A stretch of 64,000 bases of DNA. Origin: Trametes villosa. Taxonomy: Eukaryota > Basidiomycota > Agaricomycetes > Polyporales > Polyporaceae. This document shows, piece after piece, positions 11,565-23,526 of the stretch. The notes under the pieces are model-generated. The model ran no database searches. It was not told the DNA's origin and saw only the letters and a list, made by a program, of their open reading frames with translations. The position numbers and the translations under genes were made by a program. The stretch is taken from positions 1,822,001 through 1,886,000 of the forward strand of contig PUDQ02000001.1 of the NCBI GenBank assembly GCA_002964805.2, written 5' to 3'. The number at the start of each line of letters is the position of its first letter. Within the stretch, counting starts at the first letter, position 1.

Positions 11565-14500
11565 CTACGCGTTAATCCGGTGTCTCTTGAAAGCACCTTC
11601 CACATCAGCAGCAGAGTACTCCAGCGACACCGCGGTATCCTTGTAGCACTGGCTGATCCGCTTGTTGAACAGCTCCGTAATCCTCAGCAGCTCCTCCTCG
11701 CATGCCTTCCATACTCCGACCATAACCGTGCCAGGCGCGATCCCGGTGTTCGCGCTCGCATCCTCTGTTGTGGCCTTCTCGGACGCCTCCGTGAAGTGCT
11801 TCTCGACACGCTTGAACAGGGCGTCGATGTACTTCCGCACATCCTTCGCTGAGTATTCCTTCACGACCTTCTTGAGGGAGGAGCGCGAGTAGCTGCTGTT
11901 CGAGGCGATCTCGGTGGGCGCAGTCGTCTTGAGGAGGCGCTCGACGCCTTCGAAGTATTCCTGGCGTGCCGCATGAGCACCTATGAATCGCAATAGTGGA
12001 GTAAGAGCTTACGATGATCTTAGAGAATGGCCTCCTCAAAACGATCTTGACGTAGGCGTTGAGGTTCTCCTCGTAAATAGACTCAGCCCGCTTGAGGAAC
12101 GCGGCGACCGAACCAATCTCGATCTGGGAGACCTCGGCCACGAAGTAGTGCATGTTCTCTACGGCGTACCCTTCAGTATGAGCGGCGTAGAAGGATAGGA
12201 GATCACAAACCGATGATGATGACATGATAGTTGAGCTGGCCCTTGTCTTCTCCTTCGCCGTCCATCTTCGCCATCTGCTTGAGCGCATCAAACATGGCCT
12301 GCACGATCTTGTCGTAGGAAGCATCGACGCTCTGTCGGATCTCCAGGGTGTCCGAGCCGATGAGCTGAGTCTCCACACGGCTGATATAGGTCGGGAAGTA
12401 TTTGATGAACGGCGCTACGCCCTTCCGCTTCTTGCTCGTGAGCTTGGTCTCCTCGATAGACTTGATGTGATCATTCTGACAAGGGCAGTGTGAGGCGTCT
12501 GCGAAACCGCCCGTCTAGGAGCACATACCACACGTCGTTCGAAGAGGGCTTTGAGGCGCATGTGTTGCTTCTCCAGCAAGGAGAGCAGGAAGGTGTTCCC
12601 CCGCTCCTCCGCTTCAGATTGGAACCGCTCCAGCGAGGCAAGCATTCCAACAACCTGACTGGGGAATACAGTGAGCGAACATCGAGAAGAGAGCGTATAA
12701 CAGTGGCCACATACACGCTATCCCGAGCCATGGCGGTGTCGAGCCACGCCTTGAGCTCCATGGGCAGGAAACCGAAGATGAGATCCATGGCGCCGCGGAC
12801 GAGCTTCGACGTCGCCTGGCTTAGCCCTGCCCATCGTGACGCCTGACGACGGAAGTAGTTCTCCAAGCTCATGTGGTCGGCGTACGTCTTCGCAGCGTCG
12901 TCGATTTGCAGGAAATGGGAGATCCACTCTTCCTCGGCGTAGATAGTGCTGGCGATCTGTTCCAGTACCATGCTCAAGGCCTACATAGATTGTCAGCTAT
13001 GCGCGGGCCGCATCTCGGCAAACCACTCACCTCGGCAGCACGCAGCTCTCCATCGCCGCCGTCACGCTGATTCCGTCTGCTTTCAAGAGGGGACCGAACG
13101 ATCGTCCCCGCACGTCGCATACCTTGGGCAGCTTTGGAAGCATTGCTCGTAGGAGTGATTCCAGCGAAACCTGTGGACATGATTGTTAACTTGAGCCCTA
13201 AAGCTCATAGTGATCGCGCTCACCTTCAGTCTCCTCTTCTACTGGCGCTTTCTTCACCAAGGCACTATACGCAGAGAGTAGCGCCTTGATCTGCAACGCA
13301 TGCAACTCGCTGACGGCGGAGAAGTACGCCTGGACGATGCGGCGTTAGCGAGTGGGAGTAAGGGTGATGGGATACACATACGGCACATAGCTTGGCGTAC
13401 GCGCTTTCGTCCATCTCCTTCAGGTAGAGAAGCAAGCCGCGGTAACGCTCCAAGTAAGTCTCCAGTGCTCGGTGATCTTTCAGTGCGGGACGCCCGCGCG
13501 GAGACTTGACTACACCATTGTTGTCGCCGAGCAGCATCTTACCCTGCCATGTTGCTTCAGTACAGTCCTACGTACGCCCAAACCAACCAGGAGAATGTAC
13601 CTGTGCTGTGAACATGATAGCAAGGTAGTCCAAGATTCGCTTGCAGAATTGCGCGTTGTACTTCTTGTACTCGTCAAGGCGCTCCATAGTGGCTGCCATG
13701 TCTACGCGTCGAGTTGAGTCGAGGCAAGCGCAGTGATACTTGCAAACACCTACCGCGGTCCCGACCAGCAAGTAGCGCCTTGTAGAGCTCCGTAGACGCC
13801 GCCTCGAGCTTCTTGATACTCGTTGGATGCTCCAGAGACTCTTGCGTGAGCGCGAGCAGGACGTCGCTACCGACTTGCACAGTTTGCTGTTGTGCTGTTT
13901 CAGCTACCAATTCCCTCATCGTGAAGAGATTGCGTACCAACAGCTCCTCCAGCTCATTGAGAAGCGCCCGCTGGTTCTGCGTTTGCACCTGCAGACCTCG
14001 GCCTTGTCCTTGAATGTAGGCGATGTCGTCGCTGACGGCCTATAGAGAAATTCAGTCGGCGAGATGCGGGGCCTGCTCGACAGGTCAACGTACGTTGAGG
14101 TGAATCTTGTAGGACGACACGACGCTCTCCATCGTGTCCAGCTCATTGATGGCGTCGTCCAAGAATTTGAGCACGGTGAGCACTCTATCGTCCGACTCGA
14201 TGAACGAGTGTATGTTCGCCTGCGCATATTGTGGTAGTTAGTACACGCCGGACGCTAGTGTTCTCTCTGCGCGCACCTTGTCAAGAGCCATCAACTCGTC
14301 AAGAAGCCTCGCCTCGATCTGATCGGCCGTCCCACTGAGGGCTCTGCGACCCAGAATGTCGTCGCTTGCCCACTCATACCCTTCGAGCATCTCCTCCACG
14401 CTTTGCAACGTGGCTTGCGCGCTCTCGTCCTCCACCTCTCCGGTACCATCACCCTCACCGTCGACCTCTTCGTGAAGCATCGCATCCCCAGATAGAACAC

Positions 14501-15833
14501 GGTTAAGGGTTGCCTGATTCGTAGGGTCAAAGAACGAGACACGAGTATTCTCCCGGCGTGGTTGTCGCGGTTCCGCCGCTGCCCCGTTCGTGCCGCGCGA
14601 CGGCTGTGCTCGCGAAGGCGGTCCAGATGAGGAGGACAGCGCGCTCGGAAGGACCGGATCGCCATAAGCAGACCTAGGAGAGGGCTGCACTACGGAGGAT
14701 GCGGGTGATGCTGACCGAGACGGTATGTCCAGGGACCCTCGCCCTGGCAAGTTACCATTCGTGCGGTCGCCATACCGGCTCACACTGTCCGACTGGACGG
14801 AGGCAGGTGTAGACGGTAGAATGATAGAGGGCACCTGACTGGATGTAGCAGCAGAGGAGCGGCTGGATGACTCCGCATTGGAAGGCAGTCGCGCATGACG
14901 CGGCCGCAGTGCGCTGGGAGGGGGCATCGGTTCACGAGATGGAGTGCTGGGACGGTTGCGCACAGGAGTTCCTGATCTGTCTGGGGCAACGGTCGGCGGC
15001 GGTCGTGACAGATCAGGGGAATCAGCGCGCGGCGGGCTCCGAGGCCTTCTCGGACGTGAGGATGATCGTGGACCTGGCGTGGAAGGCGCGTACGAAGATA
15101 CCCCGCTCATTCGGCCATTCTGCCTCGAAGAATCCGAGTTACCGTTGGCTGCGGGCCGCCGAGGCGATGCTGGTGGTAGAGGCCCGCCCCCTGTAGGTGT
15201 GGGTGCGCGCTCCATGCGCGTAAAGTTGAGGGGTGGCGGCCTTGATGCTGGTGAGGAATGCTCGAACGGGTGCACATCGAAGACCGAGGAGGCAACGTAC
15301 ATGCTTCATTCGGGTCTCGCACGCCCACCAGTTCCAAAGGAGCGGCCCCTCCCGTAACTGTACGGAACAGTTGTACCAGAGCACTGAGAAATCCGCTTTG
15401 GTCTCTCTGATTCTCGGTTTGCCACCGATATGTCCGCGCCATAGTGATATTGAACGCAAGAGGCTATATGCCGTTTACAGTGAGACCAGAAGCGTTGCCT
15501 GGTTGTGGATCACTTACATTCAACACTTCTAGCCCCCTGAGCTCCGCAAGCTTCCACGTCTTGCCCACTGAGAAAGATCCATTGTTGTTCAGCTTCGCCT
15601 TATGAATGAATCCTTGTCCGCTGCTGGCCTCTGGACAGTGATGCATGAAGTAGCGAAGCCACAATCCAGAGCGGGCGCGACATACGCGAGATGATGATAT
15701 ATCGTGGCTTCTTCCCACCTTCCTCCGGCGAAGCCTCCTCCCAGATTTTGATGTGTGCGACATAGGTCTCTTCCGCTAGTTTCGAGAACACAGATGAGAC
15801 GATTCTCTGGCGGATAGACTCGCTGTCCGCCAT
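11565..15833 (-). CDS. SEC3: Exocyst complex subunit Sec3
   Basis: The gene has many exons and encodes roughly 1,050-1,100 residues. The start MADSESIRQRIVSSVFSK leads into the Sec3 PIP2-binding PH-like domain (IIISRGFIHKAKLNNNGSFS, then TWKLAELRGLEVLN). A Ser/Pro-rich linker follows. The Sec3_C region is clear: ATLQSVEEMLEGYEWASDDI, then SDDIAYIQGQGRGLQVQT, and ENMHYFVAEVSQIEIGSVAA near the end. The last exon ends FKRHRINA. Sec3 marks sites of exocytosis by binding PI(4,5)P2 and Rho GTPases, and joins the octameric exocyst that tethers secretory vesicles at growing tips. The 270 bp before the chromodomain gene start are short, with the two genes in tandem. A second exocyst subunit, Sec8, sits at the right end of the window. 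Family assignment is firm; internal splice sites were only partly traced. Confidence 0.92.
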
Positions 15834-16640
15834 GGTGCGCGCGTCCAAGGAAGAGGTACGTCCAGTCTGAGATGAGTCCGAGAAACAAGTAACGCGTCCC
15901 AGGTGATTGCAGAGGAGCAAGCAGGCAGTATGGTTGCTACAGAACGCGGTGCTAATACGACCGACAATACGCACTGCACTAGCACCCCGCCCCACGTGCC
16001 GGAGTGATCGGTTCTGTTTGGTTCTGTTGTCTAAAGGCTTTGACGCTCGTACTCAAACTCCCGCAACCCTAGAAGACTCCGAAGAGTGCCGCAAAACCTG
16101 GTCGTCTCGCGTTGCCGAACAGGTACCAAGACCGTCTTAAGTATTGGAGGGACGGAACTGCGATGCGGGCCAATTATACATTCGTGGGTGTCTCAACCAC
16201 ATAAACGAGGGATTCTAAGCGCCTGCACCAGACACCACGTACGACCATTTGCCCAAAGAAGCCGCGTTGTGAGCCCCCGCGCCTCAGGACCCTGGATGCT
16301 AGTCGTCCTTCGTAAGCAAAACGCGGGTAATTTCGTGCAGGCGATGAGGAAAATGCATATGATACCCCCGAAGCATAGACAACGCCTACATTCGGCCGCT
16401 TGCCTCGAAGATTTCGGCGGACCAAGGCAGACTCACCGTCTGCCAAGATAAATACATAGCAACGATTCGACATGAGAGGCTCATACATGGTTGAACTCAG
16501 GAATTTTTTCGCCTTCTCCATCCTGTATAGACGTAGCAAGCGTTAGTGAACATCGTATGCTTGCGGTGTCGGCGGCTCGCAACCGACCTGCATCACCACA
16601 CACACATCGCTCCCGCCCGAAGTCGAGCTGTCAAGTACGC
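15834..16640. other. Intergenic between SEC3 and the DUF6534 gene
   Basis: About 0.8 kb holding the SEC3 upstream region and the 3' flank of the membrane-protein gene. A minus-strand frame near 16440-16540 (RMEKAKKFLSSTMYEPL) is open but matches no family I know and has no supporting neighbours. I leave it uncalled. Confidence 0.4.
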
Positions 16641-18613
16641 CTAGTTCGACGACGTCGACGTCCCCAATCTGCAGGGAAGTGTCCCATCAACGCGAGCCGA
16701 TATCGACGTCCCATATGCTCTGCTGCGCACCTGGCCCGTTCCATGCAACCCTCGGCGCGCCTGTGTAGAAGTTAAAGGGGAGCGTTGGACCGCCGGTGCT
16801 GATGCCATCTTCTCTTGGAGTGAGGGGCGCCCATTGAACGTCGCCAGTAGGGAATTCAGGATCACTACAATGCGATGTTCAGTTAGAACTGTTTAATTGC
16901 GGCATGCGTAGGAGTACTCACACTCTGGGTACACGAGGTAAAACGCCATGAAGGCGAAGCTCTCGGGGACTACGAGATACTGTGAACGAGGTATCAGAGG
17001 CCTGTTACCTGCCCAGTTCATGCGGGGAACACGCTACAGAGGCACTTACAGATATAAGGGTGAATAAAGCACACAGACTAATCGACGTAGAATTTGAGCG
17101 TGGGTCTTTCGCGACACACCCACGGAATGGTACTCACGTGCTTAGCAGCCCGGTGTTGACAGAGTAGAGTATCAACTTCCGCACAACATTGTCGGACCTG
17201 AGGAAGGCCAATCAATCGCTTAGAGACAGCACCAACGCGACAGAACTTGCCTGGCATATCCCGTCCTCCGCTGCGCCAGGAGGATGCATAGCGAAACACA
17301 AATCAGAACATCTGTTGCCATGCTCCAGCCAAAGCCGAAGGAGAGCAACCACTGCCAAGCGTCATTCGGTCAGCCGGTTCCCACCTCAGTGTTCGATGGC
17401 GACCACTGACAGAGTAGTCATCTAGGCTGTACCAGCTCGACACCCGGTGACTATGTACGCAGTGAGTAAGGGATCGCCAAGGAACGTACACAGAAATCTC
17501 ACCCTATGACTGCGTACGCTGAGCGTGTCGAGCGAGGTCAGGCAGGCCACGCTCAAGGCCATACGGGCGTGTTGGCTTACCAAAATTGGATCCTATGGGG
17601 AGGACGGTAGAATGATCAGATATGGGATCGGGTTCGACTCCGAAGAATAGAGAGACACATACCCATCGTCGTTAAGATGCATAGACTCTGCAATCAAACT
17701 CAGGTTGGGGATGGTACTCCTGCAGTTTTCCGTGTACTCACAATCACCATCGCCACCCAGATATTTTTGCCGCTGACTACGTCAAACATTAGCACGCAGC
17801 GAGTAAGACCTATGCCACCTATAACGATCTACTCACAGCGCCATACTCTGTAGCAGAAGACTCTGCAATAGGCAAGCAGTCAGTATGTGCTCTCGGAATT
17901 TTGTATCATGTGCTGACCCTCTGACAACCCCGTTGTTGACACCCTGTAAACGATGGTGGTCGGCTCTAGAGATTTCACTGCGTGATATATCACATACCAC
18001 TGTAACTACCGCGGATGGCTACGGCCATGGGTTAGCCGCGTACGCGATTTACGCACAGGTTGGCTTGCTCACAAATAGGGCCCTTGTGAACGGCGAGTCA
18101 GGCACCCGCTATCCCTTCTAGGAGTGACGTGACTCACCACGTAGGTTTCATGATCGCAATCACATTCGTGAAGTCGGTGACTAGGTACGTGTATGCTGCA
18201 TTCGAGATGACGGCAAGGCGAAGCGTGTTGAGGATCCTGCGGGAGCGAGCGGTCACAATTGTGCGTAGAGCTGTCTGACCTCAGACACGCGGCATAGACC
18301 CCCACCATAGGAAGAAAACCTGACTCGAAATCAGTTCTCATTACACACAATGATGAAGCAAGACGCAGCTCACGAGGTACTTAACAAACTTATTATCTCT
18401 GGAGGAACAGCGCACGAAGTAGATGTATGTCTGGAGGCTCGTCATGCCATACAAACTGACGGCAAATGAGTACGCAAGTTTCCGATGGGTCATTAAACTC
18501 ACCAGGAAGCGAAAACAACCCCTGCGGAGTGGGTCAGTGGATGTGGCGGTAGCATTAGTGCAACCCTCACCTATGAACAGGGGGCCCAAAGAATTGTCAA
18601 TGGTGAAGCGCAT
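16641..18613 (-). CDS. DUF6534-type seven-span membrane protein, 17 small exons
   Basis: Joining 17 exons gives an uninterrupted 313-residue protein. It starts MRFTIDNSLGPLFIG and runs through LYGMTSLQTYIYFVR, VFFLWILNTLRLAVIS, FCYRVWRFSGKNIWVAM, WSMATDVLICVSLCILLA, RSDNVVRKLILYSVNTGLLS and LVVPESFAFMAFYLVYPE. It closes with ILNSLLATFNGR and a polar tail. This is the pattern of the large basidiomycete DUF6534 family, with multiple transmembrane helices and no known function. Exon sizes from the 5' end are 43, 19, 82, 14, 99, 60, 26, 35, 25, 12, 16, 40, 101, 60, 28, 58 and 224 nt. All phases agree and the sum is 942. The intron at 17198-17250 has a GC donor. These families often sit in variable, fast-evolving parts of agaricomycete genomes. 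Confidence 0.85.
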
Positions 18614-19694
18614 TACGTTGGGGCCCACAGTCTAAGGAGGTCGCCAAAACGAGTGGAGTTGTGCCGCCGAGAAGTGTAGCAGCGCTGACTCCCGCATTAC
18701 GAGCTATGCCAACGCTATAAGTATAGCAGAGCCAACGTCTACCGCGCACTTGCAGGGTCCCGTTCCTGATGCGCTGTCGCAAAGACATCAGCTCAAATCG
18801 CCTTCGCTTGTCATCTGCTTCCTCACATCTTGCTTGATGACTGAACACCCGCCGAATTTCATAGCCGTATCGCGCTGCAGCTGTCAATGACCGCCTGGTG
18901 ACCCACGCGTGGCCCGTTGTTACGCATCTTCTGCTACGAGCGGCCAGAGCAAAAGGCCAACCGTATACGCAAGTGCTCGACACTACAGTAGCAGGACGGG
19001 GTGCCATGCGCTCAGTCCATGTAAGGGAGTAGCATGTCGAGACAGGCGCACCCGAGCGGTGCGGCGGCGCCCTGGGACTCTCCAATGCATCAGGACGGCC
19101 GCAAAAATTTTGTTTAATAATATATATCAATGATTCCGTGCGCCACAGATATGAGCTGGACTACACTGTCACTGTATCTCGAGAAGACGTCAGTAACGCC
19201 GACGCCAGACACTCTGGGCTCACCACGCAGTTTCATGATGGACAAGGCTGTCCTCTATGCAGAGAGCAGCCACGACGCAGTCCGAGCAGTTGATGATCTT
19301 TGATTATGTGCCGGGGCCAACTCCGTCTTCCGGACATCCTCGGCTGACCGGACGTGGATGCATGCGAGCTCATCTTATCGTTGTCAGCTGTAGAGTCAAA
19401 TTCGAAGCCATCACCTGCAGATGGCTCCGCGCTGAGGCACTGCAGAGCCAAACCTTTCGTCCGAAGTTTCCGCCTCCGCCAGCGTGAAACGCAGGAGGCG
19501 ACAAGGTGGTTCGGCCATGGACCATATGACCTGCGCGTTGCACCCACAGCTGTGCAGTGGTTCCTTGCGAGTGATTTCGCTAGGCTGGCTCCCTGAAGCA
19601 TACCGCAGCGAACCGCATCAGCAGAGACTCACCAAACTGTTGTAGCGGCCCATAGTGTAGAGCGAAACCCATAGACGTCGAAATCGTAAGCGCT
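18614..19694. other. Intergenic, about 1.1 kb
   Basis: This lies between the DUF6534 start and the ceramide glucosyltransferase stop. Open frames on both strands lack splice logic or known motifs. An A/T-rich patch lies at about 19105-19130. I see no repeat or RNA gene. Confidence 0.4.
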
Positions 19695-21188
19695 TCATTC
19701 TTGCATCTCCAAAGGCTCGTAGTAGTCAGCACTCTGAGTCTTCCTCCTCCACCGCAAGAACCAGCCCGTGATCCCGCCCCCGCCCTCGCCCGCCCTGCGC
19801 ACCTCGCCGTTCTGCATGACCTCGTACCGCTTCCCGCGCCACTCGACCTCGCTCCCGACGATCGCCATGAACCAGATCGGGAGCGCGATGAGCTCGCGCG
19901 CGGCCCATGCCGCGAGGAACTGCCAGCGCATGCCCGCGGGCACCGGGTGGCCCGCGAGCGACGCGAACACGTCCATGTCCACAAGCAGCCACGCGAGAAA
20001 ATGGACGGGGAGGAAGAGCCAGGGCGGAACCCCGAGGAGGTGCCGGAGGCTGAGCGCGGCGAGCGTGCCGACGAGCACGGATTCGATGAGCGGCTCGACG
20101 AGCGTCGCGGCGAGGACCATGCGCTTGCGCACGCGCACCCACCGAATGCGCCGCGCGATGTAGTCCGTGAGAGACATGTTCCCGACGGCGTTCTTCGCGA
20201 CGTCGCAGGAGAGGTCGTGCCGCAGGCCCAGCTCGTGCCACAGTGCGCTCGCGATCATGTTGTCTTCGGCGAGGAAGCGCCCGAACGCCGCGAGGCCGCG
20301 TTCGCCCGGCTGGCAGCCGCCGTTGTCCGCGTTGGGAATGGGCTTGAGGGAGCCGTCGACGCGTTCGAGGTCGGATTTGCGGTATAAACACGATTTTCCG
20401 ACGACGCAGGAGTCTACGGCGACTGTGTTGATCGCAATGTACATCTTCGCGTGGTTCGTGTTCAAGAAGGCCTCTTCGACCCGAGAGCCGAGGGAGTGCT
20501 TCGTCACCCAGGCGTAGGGCACATGGTGGACGACGCCGATGCGGCGGCGTGGCGGATGCGGGGCATTGGGCGGCGGGTTCAAAATGTCTACTGAGCGCGC
20601 GAGAGTACCTGGGTCGACCATGACGTTCGAGTCGAGTACCCAGAGGATATCGTGAGCAGCTTGGTGATAGGCCGCCATGAGGTTGTTGACCTTCGGGTTT
20701 ACGCCAACGGTGGCGCCATTACCTGTAGCAAAAATACGTATGAATCAGCATGCTAAGGGGCACGCAACGTAGTTTGAGGCGTACGTATAGCAATATGGGC
20801 ATTGACACTAGGGTACTTTGCCATTAGGTCTCGGACGACATTCAAGGCCTGGTCGTCCTCGTCATCTACACAGAAAAATATCTCATAGTTGTGGTACTCT
20901 TGAGTGAAGGTGGACTCGAGGTTTTCGTAGAGGTTCGTGTCGAGTCCTTTCAAGGGTCGTAATATAGATACACCGGGAACAGAGGAAGCAGGGGCAGAAG
21001 CAAGGGGTGAACGTGGGCGCAATCTATATCGCCTGCGACTACGCGGGGTAAGCAGAGTACACTTCTCATGATCCTGTCACGTACGCAGCGATGCATCCAG
21101 TGATGCCGATACCCCATAGAACGGCATACCAGGTGAGACTGACTGAAGCCAATGTGAGCTTGAGGATGTCGCGCTGTTCAGCCTGCAT
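19695..21188 (-). CDS. GCS1: Ceramide glucosyltransferase (GT21)
   Basis: About 460 residues in three main exons. MQAEQRDILK opens a transmembrane helix (YAVLWGIGITGCIAA). The cytosolic GT21 domain follows, with VSILRPLKGLDTNLYENL. The D1, D2, D3 and (Q/R)XXRW motifs appear as FFCVDDEDD, VLDSNVMVD, FLAEDNMIA and RRIRWVR. Carboxy-terminal hydrophobic segments (VPPWLFLPVHFLAWLLV) anchor it in the membrane. The enzyme transfers glucose from UDP-glucose to ceramide to make glucosylceramide, a fungal sphingolipid linked to hyphal growth and membrane order. All key catalytic positions are present and the length is normal for fungi. It is transcribed divergently from the F-box gene at 21601. The gene symbol is by family, not by a confirmed orthologue. 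Confidence 0.92.
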
Positions 21189-21600
21189 GATGATGGTACA
21201 AGTCGTGAAGTTTACAAGCCTCAGACGACGGTTAGAGAGCCCCCGAGGCTGGGGAGAACGAGGAGGAGTGCCCTGTGTCCAGGGTCGATGAGGGCGGAGA
21301 GGAGAGGAGGCGTGCTCGGGTTGAGCGCCGCATACGCCGAGGCGAGCCCGACGCCATAGACGCCCGCTCGTGTCGCGATCACTTCCGCGGCACCTCCGCC
21401 GTCACTCCGTGACCTGGTGTGACGGTACGCGTTCGCTTCGCGTCGGCGCGCGTCGCAAAGGAAGCGCCCGTGGCTACGCCCCGTTCTCCCAGCTGCCTCC
21501 ACACCCTCGGGATTTCTGCCCGTGGGTCTGTTCGTGTCCTATCCTCGACTGTGTATCTCCTGCTCTCCGTAGACCTTGTTGGCTGGGGATTGCAGCGGTT
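21189..21600. promoter_or_regulatory. Divergent promoter of ceramide glucosyltransferase and F-box gene
   Basis: 412 bp separate the two start codons. No coding frame is supported. I saw no strong palindrome or repeated site. Confidence 0.45.
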
Positions 21601-23450
21601 ATGTTTTCCCGTGGGGTGAAGCTGTTCCGCGACGGTCAATATGAGAGCGCTGTCGAGTCCTTCTCTCAAGTGAGCGTCTTCTTCATCTGAGTGTCTCGGC
21701 CTCCCTCAATGACTCCCCAGGCCTTGGGCTCGGGAGAAGACAAGCTCAAGATATACGACTCTCGAGCAGCCGCGTACCAGAAACTCAACAAACTCAAAGA
21801 CGCGTTGCGCGACGCAAAGGCAGCCATAGATCTCCAGCCAGAGCGATGGCAGGTCTGTTCATTCAAGCTATAGCATCTCCTGTACTTGCAGTCTAACTCC
21901 CATAAAAATAGGGCTATGCACGATCTGCTCGTGTCTTCTTGCAAGCTCGCAAGTACGACGCTGCTCGCCGGATGGTAGAGCTTGCCCTCGAGCGCATCCC
22001 GACCGACCTTAATCGCAGACGGGACGAGATGGTCCAATTACAAGAAGAGATTGCCGCTGCCGAAAGCGCCCTCGCAAAAGCGATCTCCAAGAGGACATAC
22101 CACTTCGGCAAGCTGCCCGTCGAGATCGCTACCGCTATGTTCTCCATAGTTCTCGAAGACAACCACGCGTACGTCGTCACGCTCGCACAAGTCTGCAAGA
22201 ACTGGCGCTCCACAATCCTCGACACGCCTTCTTTCTGGACCACGCTAGTCCTTGGAAGGCATCGCCCGAAGCGCAAGGTGCAGCTCTGGCGAGAACGCTC
22301 TCGAGACCGCATACGCGAGCTGGTCATGCTAGAGACGTTCACCGACCACATGTCCACGCGCAACGAACTGCATCTACTCTCGATGGATACTCTCCGCGCT
22401 ATCCGAGTCGACGGCCAGGACCCAGCCTGGCTGCTACTGGACATGCCGAACCTCACGCCCCATGTCTTCGCCTCGCTTCATCGGGTCGCTTTACGAGGCC
22501 CAGAGCACCGACAGTCGTTAGCATTGATAGGCGAGCCTGCGTACGACTGGCGCGTCTTGAAGCTCGCTCACTTCTTCATTGCGGACTTCTACGTCCTTGT
22601 GAATCGTCTATCGATGCTAGAGTCCTTCTCGCTCGCAGCTTGCCAGTGTTCTCAGGACTGGGTGGACCTTCTGTGGTTACTCGCACGTAACCCCTACCTC
22701 ACACATTTGGAGATCATCAAATCCACCGAGTTCAGAGACGATACAGCCGACGAGAATCCAATGGGGGAAGACCTCCCTGCCCTCATCACCATGCCAGGCC
22801 TTACAGACATCAACATCGACGACACGTCCGACCTCGCGAACGTCTGTCTCCCCCGCCTCGTCGCCCCTTCCCTCACCTCCCTCCGTATCTCGCTACACCG
22901 CCAGCGCCTCGGGGCCTGCTTCAGCTGGCTCGCCTCGGGGCCCGCTTCTACGTTGACCACCCTCTCCATTCAACGCTCGACGTTGGATGTGCAGCTGCTC
23001 CTCGACATCCTCCCCGCGGCGGTGGCACTCGAGTCGCTGCAACTCACATACGCCCACGGCGTAGCTCCCCCCATCCTCACGGCCCTTGCCACCCCGCTCG
23101 AGGCTGCGGTGGCGGACAAGCAGCCCGCAGACGGACCAGAGAGCTCCGTGCGACGCGTCCGCTGCCCCTCCCTGCGCCACCTCGACGTCTCATATTGTCC
23201 AGACGTAAAGGTCTCGCCAATTATCGGGCTGTTGAAGCTGCGCATCACAGAGGCACAACCTTTGGACCCCGCCGCGGACGACGCCGTGGAAGTGGCCAAG
23301 GATGCGTGGCCGCCTGTGCGGAAACTGGAGTCGCTGGTGATCGACGGCTGCCCGGACGTCGACGCGGACACGCTGCCTTGGTTGCGGGCGGCGGTGCCGT
23401 CCGTCAGCTGCGTCTTCCTCACCAAGAAGAAGGCGAAGTGGCGTCGATGA
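21601..23450 (+). CDS. TPR, F-box and leucine-rich-repeat protein (Dia2/Pof3-like SCF receptor)
   Basis: Exons 21601-21669, 21721-21852 and 21912-23450 encode 579 residues. Residues 1-110 carry TPR units (MFSRGVKLFRDGQYESAVES, then AAYQKLNKLKDALRDAKAAI). At about 145-190 lies an F-box (HFGKLPVEIATAMFSIVLED..VCKNWRSTI). The rest is leucine-rich repeats (LTHLEIIKSTEF, CPSLRHLDVSYCPDV, LESLVIDGCPDV). The order TPR, F-box, LRR is that of budding-yeast Dia2 and fission-yeast Pof3. Those SCF ubiquitin-ligase receptors act at replication forks, and Dia2 helps unload the CMG helicase at termination. Agaricomycetes also have many unrelated F-box/LRR proteins, so the Dia2 role is an inference from domain order. 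Confidence 0.8.
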
Positions 23451-23526
23451 AGCTAAGCCCGATTATCCCGGGTCCGGGCTACGAAGGAAGCCGAGGCTAT
23501 GTACTATGTATCTGTTCTACTCATGG

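Noticed and set aside
16440..16540. Minus-strand exon-like frame RMEKAKKFLSSTMYEPL
   Set aside because: No family match, no in-frame splice partners and no start context.
17625..17645. GGTTCGACTCC, resembling a tRNA B box
   Set aside because: The five-pair T stem does not close properly, no matching A box or acceptor stem was found, and the site falls in an intron of the DUF6534 gene.
18614..19694. Possible remnant of a second DUF6534 paralogue
   Set aside because: A basic frame near 19430-19600 looks slightly like the tail of that family, but no helices or diagnostic motifs could be assembled.
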